Assembly (NCBI GenBank): GCA_937936785.1
Contig: CALDDQ010000002.1
Location: forward strand, 1 to 61,191
Length of the DNA stretch: 61,191 nt
Source of the DNA: an uncultured Endomicrobiia bacterium
GTDB lineage: Bacteria; Elusimicrobiota; Endomicrobiia; DTEH01
Direction: 5' to 3'
Shown here: positions 25,157-37,800 of the stretch, in pieces
How positions within the stretch are numbered: the stretch's first letter is position 1
Layout: each line of letters opens with the position of its first letter
Position numbers and translations under genes: made by a program
The notes under the pieces: model-generated
What the model was told of the DNA's origin: nothing
Database searches by the model: none
Seen by the model: only the letters and a program-made list of their open reading frames with translations

Positions 25157-25222
25157 TTTGTGTGACAAATATCACAAGGATAATTTGTTGACTTGAAAGG
25201 ATATATTTTATATAAAACAAAA

Positions 25223-25378
25223 ATGAAAAAAGAAAATTTAAAAAACAAAAAAATATATCAAAAACCTTCAATCAAATCTGAAAAAATTTTTGAAACAGCA
25301 GCTCTTGCATGTGGAAAATGTATTTCAGGAAATCCAATTTTTCGTGGACAGTGTAAACAAGTTCCCCGATTGTCATAA
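25223..25378 (+). CDS. Candidate RiPP precursor peptide with Cys-rich core
   Basis: From ATG 25223 the frame gives 51 residues; an upstream in-frame TTG is less likely. A Lys/Asn-rich leader ends with YQKPSIKSEKIFETAALACG, a pattern I associate with precursors next to PqqD and radical SAM genes. The core-like tail CGKCISGNPIFRGQCKQVP has three cysteines and no other obvious motif. It lies 66 bases downstream of the radical SAM gene and 57 bases upstream of an S26-type peptidase. Leader binding by PqqD, modification by the SAM enzyme, then cleavage is the likely sequence. Size, composition and position support this, but homology is only by eye. Confidence 0.7.
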   Translation: MKKENLKNKKIYQKPSIKSEKIFETAALACGKCISGNPIFRGQCKQVPRLS

Positions 25379-25435
25379 GAAAAAAATTTTAAATAGGTTC
25401 TACAAGATAAAAAATCAGTTAATGATTATAAAACT

Positions 25436-25768
25436 ATGTATATAAAAACTTCTGGTGGTTGTATGCGTCCGCTGATAAAAAGTGGACAGGTAGTTTACAT
25501 TAAAAAAACTAAAAAAATTAAGTTAGGAGATATAGTATTATATAGGTTAGGGGATAAAAATTATTTACATAGAGTTATTAATATTGACAAAGATGAATAT
25601 ACAGTTTATGATGATACAAATATTACATCTCCAGTTAAAATATATTTAGAAAATATAATTGGTTCATATCCAACAGTTTTTAGTGGTTACATAGGTTTTT
25701 TATACCATAAAATTATTTTAAAAATTTTTTTTGTCTGTAGAAAGATAATAAAATTTCATATAAATTAG
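25436..25768 (+). CDS. S26-type signal peptidase-like protein with Cys in place of catalytic Ser
   Basis: The 110-residue protein aligns with the S24/S26 peptidase core. The box normally read as (G)xSMxP is TSGGCMRPLI at residues 5-14, followed by KLGDIVLYRLGDKNYLHRVI, where the His of LHRV occupies the general-base position of Ser-His type signal peptidases. The expected nucleophile Ser is Cys9, encoded by TGT at 25460-25462. A hydrophobic segment near the end (YIGFLYHKIILKIFFVC) could anchor it. It may mature the precursor peptide or the secreted neighbour. A Cys-His protease, or a peptidase inactive as a serine protease, are the two readings. Confidence 0.72.
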   Translation: MYIKTSGGCMRPLIKSGQVVYIKKTKKIKLGDIVLYRLGDKNYLHRVINIDKDEYTVYDDTNITSPVKIYLENIIGSYPTVFSGYIGFLYHKIILKIFFVCRKIIKFHIN

Positions 25769-25811
25769 TTGTATTATATAAATTGATTAATAATAAAAAA
25801 CATTTTGTTAA

Positions 25812-28800
25812 ATGAAAAAAAATAGAAACAATATTTTTTATATTTTTGGTGCAATAATTTTTTTATTTCAAGGGCATACTTTTTGTGCAACAAGAATAAA
25901 AACAGTAGAATGGAATTTTGGTGGCAGGTATTTAAATACTAATTTAGCCAGCGGGACAGCATTTGTATTCCCTACCCGGACAATAACACTTCCTGAAAAT
26001 GGAAAGAATATTCGTTCTGCATGGTTAGAATTTGAAGGAATGGCATGTTCAGCAGCAAACATTACATCTTTGACAATAAGATTTGATCCCGGGCCAACAG
26101 CTTCAACTATAAGATTAAATACAGGACAAATTACAACACAAACAGGTGAATCAGTAAAACTTTATGCCAGAGCAGATGTTACATCTATAGTTTCGTCAAC
26201 ATTTTCAACTTTAGGTACATCACGCAATTTTACTGCTTCAGTAACTATAACAGGACCTACTTCAAATTCGCATACTTTAAAGTTATATGTTACATACGAA
26301 TACGATGACACATCCCCAGTACAGGTAAAAACAGTTAGAATACCGCTATATTCTGGCACAAACATAGCATCAACACTTACAGGACAACCTGTCCCCGGGA
26401 CATATTTATTAAATTATTATCCTTATTTACCCGAGTCAGGGATAAACATTAATCATCAATGGTTTGAAATTCGTGGGTTTAGACAATCAAATGCTACTAC
26501 AGGCAATGATACACTTATAAGAGTAGGCTTACCTGGTCAATTACCTGGTGCAGAGATGACTTTTGATAATTCGTTAATATGTTCATATGACTTTTTATAC
26601 ATTTCTTCTTCCAATATAGTTCCTGGATTTTCTTATACAACTTTACCATCGGAAGTACGTATTGCAACAGTTACAGCAAGTTTAGCTGCTGGTGGAGCAC
26701 AAAATCCGCACATAAACATTCTTGGAGGAGAGTGTGTTATAACTTATACATATACAACTTCTACTACAAAATTGAAAACTTTGCAATACATTTTAGGTCA
26801 GTCAACAGGGACTTCAGGATATTTTGAACAACCAGTGTATTTTGAAGAAGGAAATGTTACAATTCATAGAATTTATGCACAAATTCGTGGTTCATACAAT
26901 TCTACTACTGCAGGGACAAAACAAATTTCATATAAAATTGGTAATTCTCCCACAACAACAAGAAATTATACTTTTCAGGTTACCAACGCACAAATTTCCG
27001 GGTTTGTATATTATTTAGATTTAACAGAATATTCATCATTTTTGTTAAGTGGTTCTACGGTGACAATTTCTTGGCCACATCTTACAAGTTTAGGTGGTTG
27101 TGGTGTGAATTTGATTATTACCTATTCATATACAGATGAAAATAAATGGACAGATTTTTATCAGATTTATGCTGGTCAGGATACTTCTATGACTGTAGAA
27201 AACAATTTTACTCCAGAACACAATTTTAAACTTTGGTTTCCAGATTCAGAATATCCTTTAGGAAGAAAAAATTTGTTATCTGCAGGATTGTTAATGAACT
27301 GTATTGTAACAGGAGGAGCTTCAGGAACAATTAACGCAAATTCGTTAACTACGCAAAGAATAAATTTTCAAAATGAACAGATAGTTCAACATATGCATAC
27401 TACAGAAGGTTATTCTGGTAGTGTTTTATATAAAGATATAGGACAACTCACAACGCTTACCTCAAATGCTACTTCACAATATAGTCAAACTGCTGCCGGA
27501 AATAGAACAGAACAGTTAGTTACAACTGACATTGTTTTTTTTACTTATTCATATTTTCCCGCACCGAGTACTCCAACAGTTTTAGGACAATACAAACTTG
27601 ATGATATAACATTTATCAGTACTGGTAGTTGGATAAACCAAAATTCTATAGTGTTAAAATTTAATATGTTTTCAAAAATAGCAGATAATCTAACACCGGT
27701 AGTAGAAGTTAAACCTATTGGACAAAGTTTTAATGAAACGAACCTTTCTACAGGGACAACATTAAATTATCCAGGTAGTGGCATAGTTTTAGGTTCAGTG
27801 ACAGTTTCAGGTCTTGCTAACGGTACTACTTATCACTGGCGAGCAAAAGTTTTTTCGCCGAACGGAAGTTCATTATGGCAAAGTTTTGGTGCTAATCTTG
27901 AGTCAGAAGCAGATTTCGGGATTGATTTATCTTCTCCAATAGTTAATTTAGTTTCTCCAATAAACAATTTTGCAACAAACCAGTTTGATTTAACTTTTAC
28001 TTGGGCAGGGACAGATTTTCCTTCAAGTGCAAATTCTGGGATAAAAAATTACAATATACAAATTTCTTCTGACACAAGTTTTAATATAATTAATATTTCT
28101 TCAATTACAAATTTACAAATGATATCTTTTAGTTTACCATTTCAAGCAACATATTTTTGGCGAGTTAGAGCAGAAGATAATGTAGGCAATATTGGTAATT
28201 GGTCAGATATATGGTCCGTAACAGTAGATACCACAGGACCTTCGATGGTAGATGAGTTAACAAGTCCGATAAACAATTATACTACAAACCAAGTATGGAT
28301 AACATTTAGTTGGGTAGAGGTAGAAGATAACATCTCAGGAGTAGAGAAATATATATTAGAGATAAGTACAGATACTAGTTTTGGAGTGGTGAAATATAGT
28401 AGTGATACGAAGAACACGAGTGTAGAGATACCAATTTTTCAAGGGATATACTTTTGGCGAGTAAATGTTGTAGACAAGGCTTCTAACTATACAATATCAG
28501 ATATTAAATATAACCTGTTAGTAGACATTTCTGGACCAAAAATTGTTGACTTGCAACCTGGTGATGATCAATGGCAAAATTTTGGTGGGAAATACTATAA
28601 TGTAGAATTTTATGAAACAGATTTTGGTGATATAGGATTAAATTCAATAGAATATGCGGTTTCTACTACGACAAGTTTGGGTTATCCATTAATAATTAGT
28701 TGGACAAACATAATTTCTCCACCTATAAACCAAAATTCTTATACAATCCCGTGGCAGATAAATTTTTCTCCATTATTAGAAGAAGTTACAAACTATGTTT

Positions 28801-31800
28801 CAGTCCGTGCAAAAGATTTGTTGGGGAATACTTCTACATGGTTAGATATTTTTTATATAAAAAAAGACATTACCAATCCTCAAATTATAAATAACCAATC
28901 AGGCGATACAGTTTGGCGAAAAGAACAAAAACAAGATGGTTACAACGTAGATTTTGAAGATTCTGGTGGGTCATTGTTGAACAAAGCACAGTATCGTGTA
29001 GTAAAATATTTATTAGATGGTACAACACAATATTTAACTAATTGGATAGACATTTTCAATTCTTTAAATAGTAATAGTTATACATTAAATTGGGATGTAG
29101 ACTTTTATTCTCTAACTGAAGGGACTAATTATATCTGGACACAAGTTATTGACAATGCTACAAACATAAAAATTTATAAAGATACTTTTTTTATTAACAA
29201 AGACACCACAGCACCTGTTTGTGTAAACAATCAGACAGAAGATAACGAATGGAAAAATAGTAATGACACATTTTATAACATAAATTTTTACGATTCTAAA
29301 AGTGGCAGTGGAATTAAAGAATTTCAAGTTTTAGTTTCTACTAATTTAGGTGGTGAGATAAACTCTGACTATTTAATTGGTTGGACAACAGTAGTCGATA
29401 CTAATACACATAGTTTTACAGAGTTATGGTCGTTACCACAACAAGTTTGGGATTTGATACCTTCAAGTAGTAAAAAAAATTATGTTTCAGTTAGAGCGAT
29501 AGATTTTGCATATAACACTTCTACAGTTTTAACTGATGCATTTTATGTTTTAAAAGACACAGTTTCTCCAAGAATAGTTGATTTGCAAGAGGGAGACGAT
29601 ATCTGGCGCAGGTTTGGCGGGACAAGTTATAATGTTAACTTTTACGATTATGAATCACAACTTCGTGGTGCACAATATATTGTTAGGACAGGTCCTAATA
29701 AAACATCTCCATCTTGGTCTCAAGGTTGGGTAACAATTTTTGCTTCTTCTGGGACAGAAAGTTATACTAACTCATGGACAATAGATTTTATAAATTTATC
29801 CGAGGGTACAAATTACATTTTTGTTCGTTCATCGGATACTGTTGGTTTGTGGAACGAACCTGAAAACTATGTTTTTTATGTTAAAAAAGATGTTACAGCT
29901 CCAACAATTATAAACAACCAACAGGGTGATTTTCAATGGCAAAATTCTTCAGGTGAAGTCTATGGTGTATTTTTCCAAGACACAATTTCCGGTGTAACTA
30001 CTGCACAGTATCAAATAAAAGATGGTCAAGGAAATGTTTTAATTGATTGGACAAACATTTTTGGTGGGACAACTTCGTATACAAATTATAACTCTTCCTG
30101 GAGTATTACAGAAGCAACATTTGTTTTGTTGTTAGAAGGTACAACAAACTATGTTTTTGTTAGATGCAATGATGCAGCAGGAAATTTTAATTCGTTACCA
30201 CAACCGGCATTTTTTATATTAAAAGATTTAACTAAACCAAATATAGTAGTTAATCAAAATTATTATAAATATTCACATCCAAACTGGTTTGTAGATGTAT
30301 CCTTTTTTGACCCGACTATACCAGGTCATCAGCCTGGCTCGTCCGGGATAGATTATGCCCAGTATACAGTTTATGATTTACCACAATTAAATGGGAATAT
30401 GATAATTGATTGGACAAATATCTCAGGGTTAAATTCTGGGTCTACGTATTACACTGACGGATGGAAAATAAATTTTAATTCTTTGCCAACATATACAACT
30501 ACATATGTTTCGGTAAGATTATTTGATTTTGCAAGAAATGTAACTTCTTATATTGATGCATTTAGTGTTTATAGAACAACATCTAATACTCCTATAATTA
30601 TTTCAAATGAAAATGAAAGTTATGTATGGTATAACTCAAGCACAACTTTTTTACAAAAATATTTTGATGTAGATTTTGTAGTAGAATACGAATCATTTTT
30701 ATCTACTATTACAGCAGTGGTTCATTCTGACACGCTTGGTTTTGGAGAAAAGATTTTAGATGAAACAATAATAATTTCAACTTCAAATGTGATAAATTAT
30801 ACAGACAACTGGCGTTTAGCTGCATCTACGATTTCACCTGATTATTATATTTGGGAAAAACTTAAGAACGGGATAAATTATGTTACTTTAAAAGCATATG
30901 ATGTTTCTGGAACAAGCACAACTTTATATGACGCATTTTTTATTTTAAAAGATACAGAAACACCTTCAATACCAATTTTATTATACCCAATTAACAACTT
31001 TACAACAAATGTTTTTAACTTAACATTTAGTTGGCAACAATCTTTAGATCTTATTTCAGGGACAACAATTTATACTTTTGAAATTTCAAAAGAACCAACT
31101 TTTTCAAACATAGAATTTTCTTCAGTTACAACTTCATCAAACATTTTGTTATCATTATCATCACAAAACACATATTATTGGCGAGTCCAAGCACAAGATT
31201 TGGCTGGGAACAAATCTGCTTATTCTTCTACATTCAAACTTTGGGTTGATACAACTACACCTACTTCTGCAATATTATTATTGCCATCAAGTGGGACTGT
31301 TTCTAACACACTTTTACAAACTTTTAGTTGGACATCTTCAGTAGACGATTTTTCTGGAGTAAGAAACTACACAGTACAACTTTCTACAGATAAAAATTTT
31401 TCTTTAATAACATTTTCATCTACAACGACAAACCTTTCAGCCACTATTTTTACAAGACAAAATTTATATTATTGGCGGACAAGAACAATTGATCGTGCAG
31501 GAAATATTATTTATTCTACACAGTCATTTACAATTTTGATTGACACAACTTCGCCTTCAATACCAAACATTACCTTTCCATTAAACAACTATACAACAAA
31601 TCAAATGGTAATAACTTTTATTTGGGAAGAATCTGATGACAGCAATTTTCGTGGAGGTTCTGGAATAAATGGTTATGAGATATATATTTCCACGAGTGCA
31701 GAATTTAACATTTTTGTGTCATCAAAATTTGTTACTACACCGTATGCAGAATTTAGTTTAAATTCTGGTATTTATTATTGGCAAGTTCGTGCAAAAGATA

Positions 31801-34800
31801 ATGCTAAAAATTATTCGTTGTTTACTGAAAACTATACTTTAATCATTGACACTTTTTCGCCAACAATTTACAATAACCAGACAGGTGACAACCAATGGCG
31901 TGCTGGTCCGGGGACAAAGTATAATATAGATTTTGAAGATAAAATTTCAAAGTTAAATACAATACAATACTGTGTTTATACTTTACCAAACCAAACAGGA
32001 CAACTGGTTAAAGATTGGACCGTTATTGCAGAAAATATTAACGAAACTTTTTATGGGACAGATTTTGAGTTAGATTTTAATTCTTTGTTGGAAGAAGTTA
32101 CAAACTATGTTTCAGTTCGTGTATGGGACAATTTGATACAATTTACAACGTATTATGACATATTTTATGTTTTAAAAGATGTTACAAAACCGTCAATTTT
32201 AAATATTCAATCAGGGGACAATGTATGGCGTAAAATTAACAATGGCGAATATTCAATTTTTTTTGAAGATTCAGGTGGGTCAAAGTTACAAAAGTTTGAT
32301 ACAAAGATTATGTCCGGTATACTAAATTCTGGTACTACTATCCAAGATTGGACGACTAACAATACTACAATATTAGGCACAACTTTTTATTATAATTCCT
32401 GGCAACTAAATTCTGACACATGGAACTTGTTACCAGAAGGAAAATCTTATGTTTCAGTAAGTGTATTTGATAATTCAATTTCAGGTTTAGGATATAACAG
32501 AGATACTTTAACAGATGCATTTTATGTATTAAAAGATACTACTGTTGCAATAATTATTAATAATCAACAAGGCGATGTCGTATGGCGAAATTTTAATTAT
32601 ATGAAATATGATGTTGATTTTATGGATACAAGTTCAGGGTCTGGAATAGAAAAGTTTGAGATAGCAGTTAGTAGCAATCAGTTAGGTACAAATTATATTG
32701 ACTGGACAATAATTGAAACTACAAATACACACAATTATTCTAACGATTGGTCTTTACCTGAGAACGTATGGAACCAGTTGTTAAACGAAGTTACAAATTA
32801 TGTTTCAATTAGAAGTTTTGATTTTGCGGGCAATGTTTCAACTTTTACAAACGCATTTTTTGTGTTAAAAGATACTATATCTCCAGTAATAATAAACAAT
32901 CAATCAGGCGATAATGTGTGGCGTAGAACTAATAATGGAACGTATAATGTATCATTTTTTGATACTGGTGGATCTAAGTTGAACAAATTTCAGATACTCG
33001 TTTCTACAATAGGTTATGGTGTTGCACCATACATTTTTAATTGGAAAGATTCAGGGACACAAATTTCAGGGACAACATTTTATGTCCAACCGTTTCAAAT
33101 TACAAATAACGATTTTACACTTTTATATTCAGGGACAAACTATGTTTCTATCAGAGTAACAGATGTTGCAGGGTCAACTACAACATTGTTAAACGCGTTT
33201 TATATTTTAAAAGACACTCAAGGACCAATAGGTGTAGCAACATCACCCGCATATTCAGCCGTAGAAAATTTTAATGTTTCATATACTGCTTATGACAACG
33301 GTTTTTCAGGAATAAAAGAAGTAAAATTATATTATACTACACAAACCGATCCACCGTATACTTACACACACTATATTACCACAACTTCAGTTCAGATACA
33401 ATTTGTAGCAATCTCTGATGGAAAGTATGGGTTTAGAATAGTTGTATATGACAATGCAAACAATACTGACGAACTTGATCCACCGTTATCAACTATAGCA
33501 CCGGAAACAGTTACACAAGTTGACACTTATGCACCTATTGTTAACAACCAGCAAGATGGAGACAATATCTGGCGAAAAGAAGCTAAAGATACTGGTTATG
33601 CGGTGTATTTTAACGATTTAGGTTCAGGATTAGATTCTGCACAGTATATAATCAAAGAATCAGATGATGTTAATAGTTTAGTAATAAAAGATTGGACTTA
33701 TATTTTTCAATCTACAAAAGTTTCTGCCTATAATCAGAACTGGCATATAGATTTTAACAGTTGTAAATCGTCATTTAATTATATTTCAGTTCGTGTATGG
33801 GATTTAGCAGGTAAAACTACTACTGTTAACAACATATTTTATGTAAAAAAAGATACTCAATCACCTACTATAAGTTATAACGAATTTTTTAATGGCGGGG
33901 ACAACATTTGGCGAGCTGGAAGTCGTAGTGGTGGGTATGACGTAGATTTTTATGATGAGTTATCATATCTTTCAAAAGCAGAATATAAAGTTGTAACAAG
34001 TTCTTTTGATATAGATTCTGGCACAATAATTGATTGGACAAACATTGCAACAGCAATTTCTTCACCAAGTTATGTCCAAAACTGGCAAATAAATTTTTTG
34101 CCTTTGGTAGAATATACAACTAACTATGTTTGGGTAAGATTAACAGATATAGCAGGTAATGTTTCAACTTATTATGCGTTTTATATTTTAAAAGATACAA
34201 CTCCTGTAACAATTGTTAATAACGAGTTTGGAGAAGACAATGTTTGGCGAAAGATTTCAAGAAGTTATAACATAAATTTTTATGATTATAAATCTAAAAT
34301 TGACACAATTGCTTATAGACCGTATGCATCTGTTAATGGTTTAAACCCGTTGACAACGTTCTGGCACACGATAGCAGTTTCACCGTTAAACTTAGAAAAG
34401 TACGAATTACCGTTTGAACTAAATTTTGATTTATTACAAAATGGGACAAATTATATTGCAATTCGTGCAACAGATTTTGCAGGTAATACTACAACACAGT
34501 TTGACTTGTTCAAAGTATTAAAAGATCAATTAAATCCGGAAATTATAAATAATCAGATAGGGGATAATGTTTGGAGAAAAGAGAATAATGCATTTTATGA
34601 TATAGATTTTAAAGACTTAGAATCCGGTGTAACTTATTTTCAAACTGTAATATATTCAGGTCCTAACTATTCAGGAGAAGAACTTGATATTTGGCGAACA
34701 ATAGATTCTACAAATACAAAATTTTATGTCCAGAACTGGAAACTTAACAATGACACTTTTGACAAATTGAACCCGGGAATAAATTATGTTTCAGTTAAAG

Positions 34801-37800
34801 TTTTTGATAATGTTGGCAATAATACAATTTTAACTGATGCATTTTATGTAAAAAAAGATACTTCTCAACCTATAATTGTTAACAACGAAGTAGAAGATGA
34901 AGTTTGGTATAATTATGGTAGAGAGTACGATGTAGATTTTTATGACAATCTTTCAGGTATATCAAAAGTTGAATATTCGGTATACTCTGACAATTATCAA
35001 TCAGGAACACAAATTGTCGGGTGGAAAGAAATTTTTTCTGACCAACAAGGAGTTTCATCATATGTAACTAATTGGCAAACAGATTTTGCTTCATTACAAC
35101 AGGGATACAATTTTGTAACAGTTAGGAGTTATGATGTTGCTGGTAATAGTAGTATAGAAGATGTTTTTTATATAAAAAAGGATACCGTTACACCAACACA
35201 AATCACTAATTTGGTAGGGGTAACAGGAACGAACGAAGGAGAAGTTGTTCTACAATGGACAACTCCGTCGGATAATAATGGTAGCGGGGTGAAAGATTAT
35301 ATTTTAAAATTTGCAACTTTTGTTATTACAGAAACAAACTTTGATACAAATGAAAATGTTCGTACATTTACGCAATTTTGGGTACCACAAACAGCAGGAA
35401 GTTTGGATATGCAAACAGTTACAGGATTGACACAGGGAAAATGGTATTATTTTGCCTTAAAATCAATAGATGCAGCAGGAAATGTTTCGTTATTAAAACT
35501 TTCCAACAATGTGCAAGCAAAAGTGGATACAGTTTCACCAAGACAAGTAACAGATTTTACTGCGGTTCGTGGAGGTTTTACCGGATTTATAGATTTATTT
35601 TGGACTGCACCTGGTGATAATGGCAGTTTAGGAGATTTAGTAGGGACAAACATTGAAGGTGAGAATTATTATGGTTTTTATAGAATAAGATATTGGGAAA
35701 ACATAAATCCGGGGACAAATTTTGATACACCAGGATATGCTCAAATTGATAATCCATTTATTCCTTCTGCGGTAAATTCTTTAGAATATTATACTTTAGC
35801 TGGATTAAACTATCAGTCAACATATTATTTTATGTTACGAACATTTGACAAAGCAAACAATTTTTCTACTTCAAACTCTACATTTTCAGTCCCAGCAGAA
35901 CCAGGGGCCGCATCAGGTCATTTAGTTTGGGGAAGACAATCGTTGACAACACCGTATGTTAGACAATGGTCTCCACCAGCTTGGATGGCAATTAGCACTT
36001 TACCAGTGGCAAGTTCTACAATTAGATGGTCAAGGATGGTTTCAGCACCAAAGTTAAGAAATGAAAAAATTGCTGGATATTTATCTGGCAATGCTGCTGC
36101 TGGTAGTGGACGGTTGTATTTACAACGGTATGATGGTACTTCTTGGACAAATATGTTAGGACAGATAAATTCTACAAACATAGATGACAGATACCGTGCA
36201 TTTGATATTGCTTATGAACAGAATTCAGCTCGGTGTTTGGTTGTTTATTATAATGGAGCAACGGATCGAGTTCAATATCGTGTTTGGTCTTCAACAGCAC
36301 AGATGTGGGTTGTCGGAGCAACAGATTTTATACTTCCATCGTCAGCCAGTGCAGTGAACTGGGTACGACTTGAGCCAAAACCGGATTCAAACCAAATAAT
36401 GCTTGGCGTTTTGCAAGCAAATAACAATATTATTTGTACTTTGTGGGACGGAGATACAAACCAGTTTTTATCCGTAAGCACTTACGTGGTTACAACTGCA
36501 GCATCAGTAGTTACCACACAATGTTTTGATATTGCTTGGGAACACCAATCAGGCAGGTGTATGATAGTTGCAGGACTTACAAATGCAAATTATGCAATAT
36601 ATTCTTCCACAGCGAACCAATGGGTAGTGCCAACAACATTGTTAGTTCCTTCTAATTCTGCAAACTTAAATGATGGTCAGGGTAATAGATGGATAAAACT
36701 TGCTTCTGACCAAAAGTCTAACAAAATTGCTTTAACAGTTATAGATGGAGGTGCTGATTGGAACGTATGTATTTGGGATGGTAATACTTGGGGAATAAGA
36801 CCTGCGGAAGATTCTGCCATGGAAACAAGTTTAAGAAGATGTACAGATGTTGCCTGGGAAAAAGATTCAGGTAGATGTATAATTGTTGGTGGAGATCTTA
36901 ATGCAAGAGAAATTTCTTTTATTGCATGGTCAGAAACATATGGTTGGCATAATCCTATAACGGGTACTGCGACAACACCGTTGGTTGCACCGAAAACACC
37001 ATCAGGAACTTTAGCATTGTTAGGAGATATTAACTGGTTAGGACTTGTTTCTGACCCGAACAAAAATCAAATGGTTTGTTATATAATAGACCAATCAGCA
37101 CGGTTAACTTCTATAAACTGGACTGGAACAGTTTGGGGTGGGGTAGAAGTTCATGAAACATCTGTTTCTGATGCGACAAGAGAATGTGCGATGCTTGCTT
37201 TAGACAAACACGATATTATTCCACCACTTTATGTTGATAACCAACCAGGAGATGATGTATGGCGAAATATTAACGACGGTAGTTATAACATAACATTCAA
37301 TGATGTAGGAGGGTCATATTTAAAAAAATTACAGTTAAAAATTACCACTGGCACTTCGGAAAATTCACAGACAGTTGTTGACTGGACTGACAACTTATAT
37401 TTCCCTGATCAAACAAATTCGTACTCAAGTTTGTGGACAATAAACTCTACTATTTGGCAAACAATGACAGAAGGGTTAAATTATGTGCATATAAAAATAT
37501 TTGATGGTGTAGGAAACACTACCGTTGGCGAAAATGTTTTTTATATCAGGAAAGACACAACTGCACCGACTGTTGTACAACAACTTATACCAGAAGATAA
37601 TTTTGCTACAAACAATCTGACACCTACTTTTGTATGGGCGGGATCTTTTGATGGTGTTTCTGGAATATTAAATTACGAGATTCAAGTTTCTACTGATGTA
37701 AACTTTAATGTTTTAACCACTTTTGCAGATACAGTTACAACTTATTATGTTCAACCCAACCCGCTTGAATCACAAAGATATTTTTGGCGAGTTAGAACAA

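Noticed and set aside
25193-25222. Ten-codon extension of the precursor peptide from a TTG
   Set aside because: The ATG at 25223 begins the Lys-rich leader typical of these precursors, and the extension has no ribosome-binding site.
33220-33530. Frameshift or foreign insertion in the giant gene, because one unit does not match the repeat
   Set aside because: The frame is uninterrupted and the segment reads as a plausible beta-rich domain (YTAYDNGFSGIKEVKLYYTT); it is better explained as an extra module.
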